A stretch of 64,000 nt of DNA from Apostichopus japonicus. Its lineage: Eukaryota; Echinodermata; Holothuroidea; Aspidochirotida; Stichopodidae. Positions within the stretch are counted from its first letter, which is position 1; each line of letters opens with the position of its first letter. Made by a program: the position numbers and the translations under genes. Shown in pieces: positions 48,582-61,599 of the stretch. The stretch is taken from positions 10,023,001 through 10,087,000 of the forward strand of contig NC_092562.1 in assembly GCF_037975245.1 (NCBI RefSeq). Direction: 5' to 3'. A model generated the notes under the pieces. The model was not told where the DNA came from, searched no databases, and was given only the letters and a program-made list of their open reading frames with translations.

Positions 48582-51500
48582 ATGGCAACAGTTGGACTCA
48601 CGGGAGGAGAAAGCATTCCATGTGTGAGGAGTTTGATTTGATTTGCAGGTTTACATTTCCACTCTAGTCTTAGCCAACTCTTATTTCTTAGGCCAAACGT
48701 TAGGCTAATGTTAGGCCGTAACCGTCTAATCGTTAGACTAACGTTATGCTTGTTGCAGCAGGCTTAGCCTAAGGCTAGTAAAGTAGAATAGGCTAGTAAG
48801 GCTACATAGGTAACGTATCTGTAGCCTGTGCCTAAAACTGAGTCTTATACATTGATCATTCAGGTAGGCCCTTGGACCTGATTTTGGCAGGAGATGTTAT
48901 TTGTTAACTTCTGTCACAGTTTCCGATGTTGTGTAACAATACTAGTGTTACTGTTAGCCAACTAAGGCAATTAGTAGCCTACTTTCCACCATTTGATTAC
49001 ATTGAATCATTGACAAGCCCAGCCAAGGTCTTTGCATTTGTCTGCAGGGAGGGGGAGGTAGGCTAGCCACCCCTAACTAACTGTTAATCAAATTGACCCT
49101 GCTAAGTACATTATTAGCACTCATATTCATATTAGGACTTGAGTGACCTTTCGGCACATGCGTGATGAGTTAATATCCATGTGGATGTAGGCTATAACCT
49201 TTACAAGGAATGAAGAAGTAGTAGGCTAAAATCAATATTTAAAATGAAGTAAATATTTTTTAAATTAAAAAAATAAAATTCCAACAGTTTGCAAAAGAAG
49301 TTCTTCATTTTATCCTATCTCTCCGGTCATAGTAATTAGCATCAACAGGCCCATTTCACAACAATTCAAGATAACTCAAGACAACAAGTTTAAAATACTA
49401 TCAAATACAATGGTTGTAATCAGAGTGTATCTGGAAACACATTTAAAACTGACTGAAACCATTGTGCATACATATTTTTCACAGGAAAAAAATCTTTTTC
49501 GTAAAAATAGTCAACTTTCTCCATCCATAGAATTGGACGACGTGATGCTATTGCGCTTGCGCAATGACTTTGGACCGCACCATTATGATATACATGCAAT
49601 AAAAGATATAGAAAATGTAACAAATAAAGAATTAAATAACTGTTATTAGAAGAAAGGACACAACTTGATCCTTCCTTGCTTAATATTCCTTGTCAGTTTG
49701 CATATTTTACAAAAACTATACAGTAAATTCCATTCTTAACAAATGTGGTAATTTCCCCCATGGAGAAAGGCACCATTCCCTTTGGCGGAAACTAGATGGC
49801 TGAAACTAATTGTGGTGGAAACTAACAGTAAGCAGTAGTTGACTTGGGCTATGATAGACCCTAAGGTCCGGTAATTTACCGATTTATTTGAATATAGTTG
49901 GTATTGCAATCATAGTCATACAGTACCAATAGCATTGCCTTTCTCATATAACCGATTTACAGTAATACAGGTTTTCTCAAACATTCCGATAAAATTAAGC
50001 ATTGCTGAATGTACACATGTACCCAGTACATACCACACAGCTTTCATTACTGCAAACCTGCCGATTTTTCCTTTTTTATTTCCCCGCGCCTTCTCAGAGT
50101 GCAGTTCTCTGTGGGTTGGAAGAGAGGAGAAATTCAACAAAAATCATAATTACACCTCCGCCCCCCTCTAATAATGATCCAAGTCCATATTTAACAATCA
50201 TTCACAGATCATTTGTTAAATGCTCTCTAAACGTTTCTATATGCGCTATTTTTAGAAATGTCCATTTCTATGAAACTTTGTGAAGGGCAAAACTACCGCC
50301 ATCTAGAACAATGGCAGGTTGATAATGTAACCCTGGTGTCATGAATGACACAGTGGGTTTGTTGTTTTCACTTGCTAGTAGAAGCAGTTTCTGTCAATAG
50401 TGTAGATAGTTTTAATTAAAAAGAGTAAACAGATACTTCCTGCCTCTGCTGAGTATATTGCAGATTAGTGATGGTTATTTTACTTTCACAAAGCCTTTTT
50501 GTATGTATTTTTGCTACTTATCTCTCCTGAGATAAACTGAGCCTGCTAGACAATAGTGCTTGTGGTTTATACCTGGGACAATAGTATTTAGAGTCACAGT
50601 GTATTGGTGGAAAAGGGTTACAAAATAGCCCAGAGCTGGGGAAGGGAAGGCACATGGTGACATGAATATTTATAAGGACTAATCCATCATGTAATTACTG
50701 ATTGGTCATCTTATTAGTTGGAACTGCATCTTTGCTAGAAGTAACGAATAGGATGTGGGGAAGCCATGTGGCCTAGAGTTGTTGTAACATAGTTCTGGTA
50801 ACATTGTATCTTGACACAGTTAGAGTTTGATTCTTCATCTGGAGAGAGCAAGACTTCTCTTGCTTGATCTATTGTACTTATCATATTTTTATTAAAGGAA
50901 AAAGTGTTGTATAAATAGGGAGTTTCGAAGATGTTCATCATGTAAAGTTATATTCTTAAATTATGATGAGGATGTCATATTAGTATCTTTGTGGCCACTG
51001 TTCTGGATCTTGCCGAGATGGTTACCATGGACTTTTCATATTTTACTTAATTGCTGTTCTTGGAGCCCACCTGTACTTTGTATTTATCTAAGGAACCGGA
51101 TGCTACCACCGAGCTGTAGACGTCACTATAACCCTAACTATTTTGTTAAATTGTCATACCGTTTTGTAAATCGCTGGACTGCAGTATATTACCAAGTCTA
51201 TTATGGAGCACACTGATGTACACCGGAACCTTAATTCGCGAAAATGAACTTTCCGCGTTGAAGAAAGAAAGCGAGCAGTTCGCGACAGCACCAGTGTAAA
51301 ACCAGATAAGTTTAAGTATTCCATTTATTGTAACCTTTGTCATGGCCATAGACAATAAGTTTAAGTTTTCTAAGTTCTAAATGTTCAGTGTATAGTACAG
51401 TGCACACTGAAACCTTACTATTGTTATTATTGTCTTTACCACCTGTGCTGCATCTTGATGTACAGTGTTCAGTACCACAGTAACCAGTATGTTCTATGTA

Positions 51501-54500
51501 ACTGCAAGAATTAATATCTAAGAGTGTGGTCGAGTTGACATATTTCGTAATGTAGATACTTTTTATTGTTTTGTGCCATTGATAGCCTTATAACGTCCCC
51601 ATTTCCCACGATTGGAGGATTGAAAATATAAGTAGTTCATGGTACATTTCTTTGTGTTTTGTGTCTTTCATTGTAAACCTGTGTAGAACTGACTCAGCAG
51701 TTGTTTTGAATATATCAGCATTGAACCATTCGGACATGGAGACAATTTTATCCTGTCTTGAAGCCTAGGCCACTTGATACACATATTGCTGACCCATTGT
51801 CCTAATTACCTTGACCGAAGGAAAGGAGGGGTTACAACAACATGAACACCTGTTTTGCTAGCCGGTGTCTACGAGATCAAGCCCAAGGAATCAGTGATCT
51901 CAATTTGTCAAATGTTGTGTTTTGCATGTCTTGAAGGCACGAACCTAGACACTGTTATGAGACGAATACAACTTGAAGGATGCAATGTTACTTTTACAGT
52001 GAAAATTTATTAACCCATTATACAAAATACCAATATTTACGATATTATGGGTGTTGATGTGACAGGTTAATCAGTATCCGTTTATTACTATACCACCGGT
52101 CCTAACTGGACCCAGGCTAGGCTAAAGTCAACTAGCTGTGTCATTATGAGCTAGACCTCATATTACCCTGCAAGTTTGAAATAAATATCTTTGGTTTAGT
52201 GAAAGTAAAAGTTGATTTCCATTCAATTATTGTTGTCCATCTCCAAACTGGTTTGGGTATATAACAAAAGGGAAATTTCTTACCTGGTATAGCATAGCAA
52301 AACTAATGCTATATACAAAGTGACCAAATTGCTTTAAGATATAGACTCTTACACTGCAAACTGTATTCAAATAAACTTATATGTAGCCGTTGATGTAAAC
52401 TGTAAATTTTGTAGACCTGCATCTTCCTCTAATTACTAGAAGATGATCATACGAAGAAGACCTGTCATTCAGTTACCATGTAACTTTGTAGTCTCTAACT
52501 GTATAATTGAATGCTTACCCCCTCTATTGACATACATTGTATGCAAATATGCTAGAAGCCAAATATGAAGACTGTCTCAGAATTTTCTATACCGACCTAT
52601 GAATATGCTGTATTGCCATCTCCACGAGCTGTGACTTTGCTGCCATTTTCAGCCAGTATAGCCCTACTTTTAATGACCAGGAGAATTGAAATCAAGCCAA
52701 TCTGTGGAACATAGTTTGAATCATTGGTTAATATTGCATTTTACTCATGATTGCTACCCAAGGTATAATCTTGCATTGGTTAGACATCAATATGTCAGTG
52801 TTTAGCAGCATGTCTTATTGTAACTCCCAAGACAAAGTGTATAATGAAAACCACAAGCCTTTGCACATTTAGATTGCATTAACCAATAACAATGCCATCT
52901 TTAGAAAAGTCTTCTATTGACGGATGTTCCGAACTTGTACGAGGTTGCACAGGTTTAAATTTGTACGCAGCAAGTAACATTTTATCATTACAGTATCCAA
53001 TGAATTATTGCACTAATAGAATCGTTAATACTAGTTGTTGTATCTTAATCTATAGGTGTAGGTGTATTGAATATGCATACACACACATTACAAAGCTACA
53101 GGTTGAGTTTGTTGACTATTTGTGCCTTGCTGTCATTGTAATGAGTGCTTCCATGAAAGAAGTGATGCATTCGGTAAATTTTGCTGAGTTGCAAACGATA
53201 TTGATCTGAGCTTCACCTGAAGGAGTTTCCCAAGAAACAAGCTTATGCAGGTTGCAAGATATATATGAAAAAATATATTTTTATGGTAACAGCATCATTT
53301 TAACATCAAACCGAAACTTATTATGGTTGGCATACAGAGTACAGTATCTGAGAAACTGCTGCATAACAGTTTTTTTAAATTTATTTATTTATTCATTTAT
53401 TCAGCCAATATATAAAAATATTACTCATCGAAAATCAGTTGATTAACATGTCTGTTAAAGAAAAGCTGTCAAGGAGTAATTTATTGGGTATCGCATCGCA
53501 AACTATAATAAATTGTACATAAAGTTAGTTTTAGGAGTCTAGATAAACTTCAGAGCCATGGAAACTGCTATTCAAACTTTGAACACTGATTTATTATCTA
53601 GCCAACACATGCTTTCGATATGCATTCATCTGAAACCTTTTATTCGTTCTGAGTGTTCGACTGTTTCAATTTTTAGGTCGACATCGAGGTACACCGAAGC
53701 TCTACAGGCGGGCTTGGATTCAGCATCGCAGGAGGAATTGACCAAGACAGCTCAAAAAATCCATTCCTTAGAAATGATAAGGTATGAAGGTGCTTCTAGA
53801 ATACTAATTGTATGTTTGTATGTATGTATGTATTTTAGATCATCCTGCAAGCAGGAACTTGTGAAGAAGCCATCATTGGCTAATCAAAGCCGCAAGCTGA
53901 CCGAAATCAGTCTCATAGATTCATATTTTACGTCCATGATGATGAATTGTCAACAACTCTGTAACTGGACTACATACATTAATCCTGGAGTGACTAAAAC
54001 TCGAGACCTTATTAGTGTTAATAAACTTGCTCCTCGAATATATGGTACTTTAACTCATCAAATTGTCCAGAGGAAACATTTTTGAAGAACTTGCATATCC
54101 ATTTTTCTGGTGGCTCCAATCAGCATGATATTTTTGGGGAAGTTAACAATTCAAATACACAAATGAAACAATAGAAACTCTTTGAATTGTTATAATACTA
54201 TGCTGTATATGACAATCATTTCTTACCATAAATATATTTTTTGGCCCAAATTATTCCTCCCGGTAGGTAGCAAAGAATTTTTCTAGATTTCCGCGTGCTG
54301 ACAGAGCTCAATTTTGTTTATTTTTAAAATCGCCAAGTGCGTCGTCCAAGCTAGTGGCCTTCATGCATTGTGAGCATTTATTATGAGGGTTGGGGATCTG
54401 GTGGTTCGTGGTTCAGGAAGATCATGGGCCTCAAAGTTTACAGGCCGGTTTCTGTAATAGACATTATGCAATATCTATTTACATACAGTAAAGACCTGGA

Positions 54501-57025
54501 TTCTCCAGATCCTGGAATTATCCAGGTTTAGATTATCCTAATACTGTTTAAAGCTGGGGTGGGCAATCTACGGCCCACAGGCCACATGCGGCCAGCCAGT
54601 GATTTTTTTGCTGAGATGTCTCAAGAAAAAGAAAACAAATCAATCTTTTACATCATCACAAAAAACGAGCTGGCTGCTTAGAATTTATCGGCACTATCGA
54701 TGCTGTCAGGTAGGCCTATGATCCCCATTACTTATCAACTTTACTGACATATTGACATTGAGTTTTTGTGAATACAAATTAAGTACACACACTTATTGCT
54801 TGAAAGTCCTCGGAATCAAAGGTTTGAAATCAACAGCAGGTCGTTGGTTAGGTGCGGCCCAGTCAAATTTTCACTCCTTATATCTGGCTCATTCATTCAA
54901 AAAGGTTGCCCACCCCTGGTTTAAAGACTGAACGTCTCTGTTCAGTGATCAAGTTTTGGTTTAATTTTCACTTGTGTACAGTCAAAGCACCAAAAAGACA
55001 ATAGTACAACTCTGGTATTATTAACAGAATATTTCCAGATATCCTACTTTGACTAAAACTGCAAGATATTTGAATTTGCCTACATAGACTGTACAAGTAG
55101 TACTGTGTGTCACAGATTTGTTTTTGTTTACTATTTCTTAATATCTATTGTTTCTTGTTTTATTTTCTGCCTTCAGGGTGTATTTGTTTCTAAGATTGTA
55201 CAGCAAGGACCCGCTGAGTTAGCCGGACTGAAAATTGGAGATAAACTGTTATCTGTAAGTCAAAACAGACTCTCTCGTTTTTTTTTTAATTTCTTCAGTT
55301 TTTTGAAAAGCAGGAATTGATTAACAATGATTTAAAATTATCATCAGTATTTTTTCCATATATGCTAGAAGGTCAAATAATGGTCAGTCATGATTTTAAT
55401 GTCAACAAACTTAATTGTTTTAATAATCAGTGCTCATAAATATAAGAAAGAAATGTAAAGAAAGAAACTTCCATTGGAAAGTCTCTTGAAAAAAAGGTCT
55501 GAAACATTTTTCAGCAAGATGAAGTTTGCAAGCAATTCATATACCCTGTAAGGTTTGCCTGATGTAAGAAATTTCCTTAAACAAAGTCTTTACATTCACT
55601 AAATCCAAAACTATCCTTTATGCATGACCAATTTTTTTACCGTTCAAACAACAGAGATGGTAAGAACTGGTTGTCTGAGGGACAACCCCCAAAAACATCA
55701 ATAAGAATTTTCCCTGGCCCCTCCACGTTGCATGTGCCCGTCAGAACTTTGCCCACAATCAAAAAGCTTATGTCATTCAGACCTGGGGATAGCCCTGATA
55801 TGTCAAATTTGATGTAAAAAATATGTAAAGATGTTCAACCATACTTTCATCTGTCATATTGTCCTCTTTTATTTGACTTGTTTAATTGATAACTAGTGTT
55901 AATTAGTATGTTATAATCCTAAAAATGCTTAATAACTGGATGCTTGGTCTTGCTATTGTTTGCTGAAGGCTGTCCGCCTCATTAGTGTATGAACCAGAAG
56001 ATGTGAAACAATGGAGGAATACTTAGTACAAAGGAAGCAACGTAATGCATACGTCATTAATTGTGACAACAGTTTAATTTGGAATTTTATACACTGCTGA
56101 CGTTATTATTACTGTATGAAGATTATTTATAAAATTTTTTTTTTTTTTATATGTGACAATTTTACAACAAGAAGACCTTAATCTACTACTCTGAGCAATT
56201 TGGTGTAACAATTTCATTACAAGTAGTGGAAAACTGTTTGGTTAAGTTCAAAGGGTACTGTAGGGGGAGGGAGGGGGGTTGGTTGGAAGAGAGAGGAAGT
56301 AGTAAGTGATCTGTCTTTTTTCTAATGAGGTTAGTTATTTCACACCTTGATTAAGTGAAAAGAAAATTTTCCATTATTTCTCACATGATTCCTTTGTCCA
56401 TACATTCTCCTTTTACCACATTCATTAATGTGTGTGAATCACCCAGTGTTATAATGTACTTTCATGTCCTGCTTTTTCAAAGCAATCATACTGACAGTAT
56501 GAGCAGTATGAGTATCATGTTTCTATCAGATAAAAGTTAGGAACTGTTAATACTGTCAGTAAGAGTGCTTTTAAGCATGATATGAAGGGACAGTATAGGG
56601 TGCTATTAGCATAAGAAAATTTTATGGGGCCCAATTTTTTGTGAACGGGCCAAAATATTTCAATTACAATAAACTCTCAACATTAAATCAGATTATATCC
56701 AAACTTGGAATACAGTTGTTGGTTTAGAGCTGGTACATATGACATATACAAGACATTTATTTCCTTTTAAGCAAGGAACCATAGTGCCCATTGGGCTCTT
56801 GGTTAGAATACATATGTACAGTATTATTTAGATGGCCAACGGAATTGATTTAACTAATATTGTGTTTATTTCTTTGTAATTACATTTCCTCTGTTTAATC
56901 TATCTTTTCAGGTAAATGGCTACGATTTGCTCTTAGTCACTCACGACCATGCAGTCAAACTTCTACGAAAACAGAAAGACCAGATTTTGAGGTTAAAGGT
57001 GACCAGACAGGGAATGGCGTGGTAG
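48582..57025 (+). CDS. TAX1BP3: TAX1BP3 / TIP-1, single-PDZ-domain protein, 4 coding exons
   Basis: Exons: 48582-48623, 53677-53781, 55177-55254, 56912-57025, all phase 0 with GT-AG introns. The product is 112 residues, close to human TIP-1 (124), and is almost only a PDZ domain. The carboxylate-binding loop GLGF is at about residues 26-29, followed by SIAGGIDQDSSKNPF, the unusual long insert characteristic of TIP-1. GPAELAGLKIGDKLL and VNGYDLLLVTHDHA follow, with the class-I His at the start of helix B near residue 86. The last strand is LRLKVTRQ. TIP-1 is a cytosolic PDZ protein that binds C-terminal peptides (for example beta-catenin, glutaminase, Kir channels) and can act as an antagonist of scaffolding. 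The short first exon (MATVGLTGGESIPC) is chosen because the ATG has a purine at -3 and its donor (TGT before GTGAGG) gives the right phase; it is the least certain exon. Confidence 0.93.
48624..53676. other. TAX1BP3 intron 1 (5 kb)
   Basis: AT-rich intron. Reading frames of 60-105 codons occur but none resembles a known domain. No repeat with defined ends was recognised. Confidence 0.5.
53820..54060 (-). mobile_element. Second copy of the structured SINE
   Basis: The inverse complement matches 44048-44294 over about 190 bp, with an (ACAT)n tail at its 3' end (53815-53835). The tRNA head is more diverged. It starts about 40 bp downstream of TAX1BP3 exon 2, inverted relative to the gene. Confidence 0.65.
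54554..54918. mobile_element. hAT-type non-autonomous transposon
   Basis: 365 bp, perfect 8-bp target duplication GTTTAAAG (54546-54553, 54919-54926). Termini CTGGGGTGGGCAATC and inverse CAGGGGTGGGCAACC, followed by GGCCCACAGGCCACATGCGG, typical of the CAGGGGTGGGCAAC class of hAT elements in animals. Confidence 0.85.
56463..56640. mobile_element. MITE family A copy
   Basis: Shares CAAAGCAATCATACTGACAG, ATCATGTTTCT, and the inverse arm GTGCTTTTAAGCATGATATG followed by GGACAGTATAGG with the copy at 567-763. It lies in the TAX1BP3 intron before exon 4. Confidence 0.5.
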
Positions 57026-58618
57026 CTATATCTGACTATCAAATCTTTTGCTTGCCACACCACTGTGTTGCTGTACATATTAGCTTAGACATCAAACACC
57101 TGTTGCCTTAGAAAGAAAGACTTTCAAAGTATGATTCAGCTTTGGACAGAAGGTCCTTTTGATCACTTTTTCAATAACTACTAAGGTTGTCTTGCAATCG
57201 ATAAATATCAATGCAAAATTTGCTTGCCCGATGGTGTGATTTCTAACTTTTGATGAGAAAATGTTGCACCCGCTTTCCACAGAAGATATTAAAACGGAAT
57301 TCAGAGATGGTCTACTTCTTCAGAACCTGCAGCTAGAAATGGTCCGGAAGTCCGGAAACGTTTAGTCGTCACAGAGAAGCCGCATGGACTTTCCTAACAC
57401 AGAATTGTTTCTCAGTTAAATATTTGATATACTTGAATATCTGACAGGGAAAAATTTTACTGTGTAAAGTTTGCGTAGCACTTTTGAAGGCTCTGAACGT
57501 TCCTTTACAAAGTACGATGGTACCTGTGTAAAATACATCTTTGCACAAGTATAGCAACTTGCCTATTTTGCATAGCATTTTGCATCGCAATGCGGTACCG
57601 GATAATTATGCCCTGATCTGATATCGTGGCTAGTGTTTTTGGGATCAAGTTTGGATGGACCTTTTAAATATAATATATATTAGTTTAGTCTTGATTGTTA
57701 TGTAAGAGAGCCAATGCTTGTGGTTTTAGTGCTGTTGACTGTGTGAAGGAGACAAGTCGTATCAGTGGAAGAAAGCGCCTTCCACGATTGTTCAGATGAT
57801 GGTAATTTATTCTAGATGCTGTTGAGAATGTATCTGAATGTTTCCATGGTTGTTAACAGTGTCAGCTATGTGACGTACGAAACGTTTACAAGTAGTACTC
57901 ATACCTATGTATTCAATAATGCTTCTTTGCGACATACGTGACATATATGTGACATATGTGACGTACGAAGCATTTACCAGTAGTACTCTTGCGTATGTAT
58001 TCAATAATGCTTCTTTGTGATATACGTGACATATATGTGACATATGTGACGTACGAAGCATATACCAGTAGTACTCTTGCGTATGTATTCAATAATGCTT
58101 CTTTGTGACATACGTGACATATATGTGACATATGTGACGTACAAAGCATTTACCAGTAGTACTCTTGCGTATGTATTCAATAATGCTTCTTCGTGACATA
58201 TATGTGACATATGTGACGTATGAAGCATTTACCAGTAGTACTCTTGCGTATGTATTCAATAATGCTTCTTCGTGACATATATGTGACATATGTGACGTAC
58301 GAAGCGTTTACGCGGAGTACTCATACTGTACATATGTATTCAATAATGCTTCTCTGTGACAAACGTGACATATATGTGACATATGTGAAGTACGAAGAGT
58401 TTACCAGTAGTACTCATACATATGTATAATGTATTCAATAATGCTTCTTTGTGAAGTTAAACGTCCAGTTCTGTGACTTTTCCAAGAAAGAAAAAAAATG
58501 TTACGTTTTAACATTTTTTATATAGGAATTGATGAAAAATTCTTTCCACTGTATTCAAAGTTTATGCTAATGTATTCAATCTTTTTCTATTTACATATTA
58601 TATATTTATCTTTTTTAG
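57026..58618. other. TAX1BP3 3' region or intron to alternative exon
   Basis: Follows the TAG at 57023-57025. An ATTAAA at 57289-57294 could be a polyadenylation signal. The minisatellite at 57880-58450 occupies the right part. Confidence 0.45.
57880..58450 (+). repeat. Minisatellite, units of 79-90 bp
   Basis: About seven units containing GTATTCAATAATGCTTCTTT, GTGACATATATGTGACATAT and TACCAGTAGTACTC. Most units are 88 bp; some lack a 9-bp subrepeat. Frames on the minus strand stay open across units, which is a repeat artefact. Confidence 0.85.
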
Positions 58619-58687
58619 CTAAGTATGATTGGTGCAAAGAGTGAGGATGCTAAAGAAAATGGTGAAGATGAAGACCGGTGCTTTTAG
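58619..58687 (+). CDS. TAX1BP3: Candidate alternative last exon of TAX1BP3
   Basis: A strong acceptor (TTATCTTTTTTAG) precedes a frame-0 reading frame of 22 codons, LSMIGAKSEDAKENGEDEDR then CF and TAG. Inside exon 4 there is a possible donor after LRLK (AAAG before GTGACC at 56999). Joining them would replace the end VTRQGMAW with this acidic tail while keeping the last PDZ strand hydrophobic. A possible ATTAAA polyadenylation hexamer lies at 58804-58809. No transcript evidence is available and a 22-codon frame is not significant alone. Confidence 0.35.
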   Translation, partial: LSMIGAKSEDAKENGEDEDRCF

Positions 58688-60339
58688 ATGTGTGTTCAAG
58701 TCTTGTATCTGGTCCACTCGTTCAAATCTAACTTTGATTTCAACTGCTTTTTAAATTACTGGGACTAATCGGGAGTACATACAGTAGCATTATACCCAAT
58801 GTAATTAAATGACGTGCTACTCTATTAGTTGTTAATCCGCTGTGGTCATTAAGGCCTAAGCTTTAAGGTTGAAAGGTTTTAACTCTCCGTCACTGGATGG
58901 CTGGATGATAGCCATTCATGACAACTTTGATTTTTCTCTATCATGACCACGAAGTTTTTTTTTAGCCAGGAGAACCGTAAGTTTTGGTCACTAATCAGAA
59001 CCTCATCGACTGTCAATTAGGGTTAACATTTTTTTTAAAACTGTTCTCCAAAAGTATGAAAGTTGTTCAAAACTCTGTCAATTGTCATATCAGGTTTTCT
59101 TCCAGTTATATAAATTAACAATAACACTATAACTTTAAGAGATGGCCATTTGTTTGCCTCTTGCGACTTTTTGTTAGGATAGGAGAAAACCTGGGAGGAT
59201 TGATATTGACTCTACATCCAACGCACTAATTTCACAGAGTTTGAAATCCTTGTCAAAGAACCATCTCAGTAGAGGCCGGATTTGTGTGTCTTATTTCTGA
59301 ATGGCTCGCTGCAGTTATATAGATGGTTTGTGGACGTGCTCTCATGTGACATTGTAAGCTGGTCCTGTAGTGTTTAATAGCGTTTCAACGTACGTAGGTA
59401 ATGGCAGTGGGTCGTGCCGTGCAAGCGAGGGCGCTGTCAGAATTTGCCAGCCGTTTGTCTCGGATAATAGCTAACAGATTGGCAGAAGAGTCTGTGGATT
59501 AAATGTTAGACTGAGACAAGGATGGCAGTGACAAGTTTAAGATTGACCGGTTAATGAGAGTAACAGATGGGTTGCATTAATTGGAAGTTTGAGACATTCA
59601 GAGAAAAAACTAGGTGGCAATTATCCACTCAGTTAGTTGAGCCTGCCTATCGTCCACCCAGTGATTTATGTCCCCCCCTCACCCCACCTCCACCTAGTAG
59701 ATTATTTTTCCAACAAATTTTCATATCAGAGATATGTATGTATGTATGTGGGGGAGGGGGGGGGGGAGAGGAGTTGCTGCCTTTTCTTCTTTTCATGACA
59801 TCAGTGTAAGCAAGTGCCATGTCGTCTTAAATTATGCATTCTAGCTGCCACCCGAAAATAGCGACAAAGAAAGTTTGGTTCATTAAAAATCAAAAACATC
59901 TAGTTTATTATAGTAATAAGACAAAATAATCAAGTATAGCAGCGCATGATCTGATTAATTGAAACTAAATAATGTCACAGTAATAATTTGTGTATTATTC
60001 TGAGAAGGTTAATGAGTCTGTCTGTTAAGGACTGCATCTGGAATACTTGTTGGGCTAGTTTTTTTTGTACTAGGACCTGACCGCAACATTTGAGATTTGC
60101 GTCGGGGTGGGGTGGGAAGGAGGGACAGACTAATATTGAGAGATTGTGAAATTACTGTCTGTGGTGGCAGCATGCCCTTGTGGAAATCATCACTTATTGG
60201 GGGACCATGCCCCCGCCCCCCGCCCTACACTCAAGAGCCTAGTGGTACTCTATCATTCACAAAGATCATGCACAACAAATTTCACAACTATAAATTTTCG
60301 ATACATCTTGCAATTACTGATAATTTCCAAAGTATGTTC

Positions 60340-60340
<1 letters not shown>
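58688..60340. other. Downstream region without recognised gene
   Basis: Contains a C-rich patch (59671-59698), ATGTATGT units and a G-run near 59735-59770. No exon seen. Confidence 0.4.
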
Positions 60341-60349
<9 letters not shown>

Positions 60350-60375
<26 letters not shown>

Positions 60376-60476
60376 TTTCTTAAACTTACTCCATATTTGT
60401 CAATTATGAGTCATATCTTATTTCTCTGGTTTTCTCTAATATTTTCTTTTGGAGTAAACGTGGATTTTCGTTATAT

Positions 60477-60546
<70 letters not shown>

Positions 60547-60659
60547 AGCATGGTATTCGGATCCTCCTTTGTTTACACTTTTGTGGCAGTGTGCTTTGTA
60601 ATTTTGTAAGTTTCTTGAATTCTAGTATATTATTTGCTACTTGACTGGTGTTGTTTCTT

Positions 60660-60716
<57 letters not shown>

Positions 60717-60735
60717 GTATATATATAGTATTAAT
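60350..60735. repeat. Three (TA)n microsatellite blocks
   Basis: Dinucleotide TA runs at about 60352-60375, 60471-60547 and 60664-60728, the first preceded by (CT)n. The open frames across them are artefacts. Confidence 0.9.
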
Positions 60736-61180
60736 TGCTACATATAGAATTGCAGCTTCTTTTGGCAGGTTTCCCACTTTTTTTTGCTAGACTGGTCTAT
60801 TGTGATTTAATCTGGTTCCCTTTATGTTATTGCTGATTTTAACATTTGACTGTTTCCACTAGGATTCCACTTCACCAGAATAAATTTATTTCTCACCACC
60901 CCATCATGCTGTTAATCTGCTGCTATTGCGTGGGCTTGTCCTGCTGCTGATTTCTGGTTCGCAGTATGACATTGTAGATTTATCTTCTGCTCTCTGACGA
61001 TGACTGCAATAACAATTGCATTTTGTTAATATTATTTGCTGCTATTTAGATATCCATCAGGTATAATTGACTATGCTTTATTTTAGGAATTATCTTCTCT
61101 TGACACATTTTCCTTTTATTATTGTATGCCTACTAAATATGATCACAGGGTTTATATATCCTGTTGTTGCTAATATGCTG

Positions 61181-61594
61181 CTTTTATTTCCTGTCATGTA
61201 AGTTACTTAATTTATTTGCTGCCATATAGGTTACGTAATTTATTTGCTGTCATGTAGGTTACATAATTTATTTCCAGTCATGTAGGTTACTTCATCTACT
61301 TCCTGCCATGTAGATTAATCTATTTCCTGTTATGCAGGTTACTTAATTTATTTCCTGTCATTTAGGTTACTCCACTTATATCCTGCCGTGTAGGTTACTT
61401 AATCTACTTCCTGTCATGTAGGTTATTTAATATATTTCCTGTCATTTAGATTAATCTATTTCCTGTTATGCAGGTTACTTAATTTATTTCCTGTCATGTA
61501 GGTCACTTCATTTATATCCAGTCATGTATGTTACTTCGTTTATTGCCTGTCATGTAGGCTACTTCATTTATTCGCTGTTATGTAGGTTATCCAC
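61181..61594 (+). repeat. 28-bp minisatellite with higher-order structure
   Basis: About 15 units of the type ATTTATTTCCTGTCATGTAG plus GTTACTTA. Two units are 24 bp, and both are followed by the same variant CTATTTCCTGTTATGCAGG, 136 bp apart. Confidence 0.85.
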
Positions 61595-61599
61595 TGATA

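Noticed and set aside
57807-58289. Overlapping minus frames repeating SHMSHICHV and YVTYVTYMSR
   Set aside because: Products of the 88-bp minisatellite, not genes.
60097-60609. 170-codon plus frame with long Tyr-Ile runs
   Set aside because: Generated by TA microsatellites.
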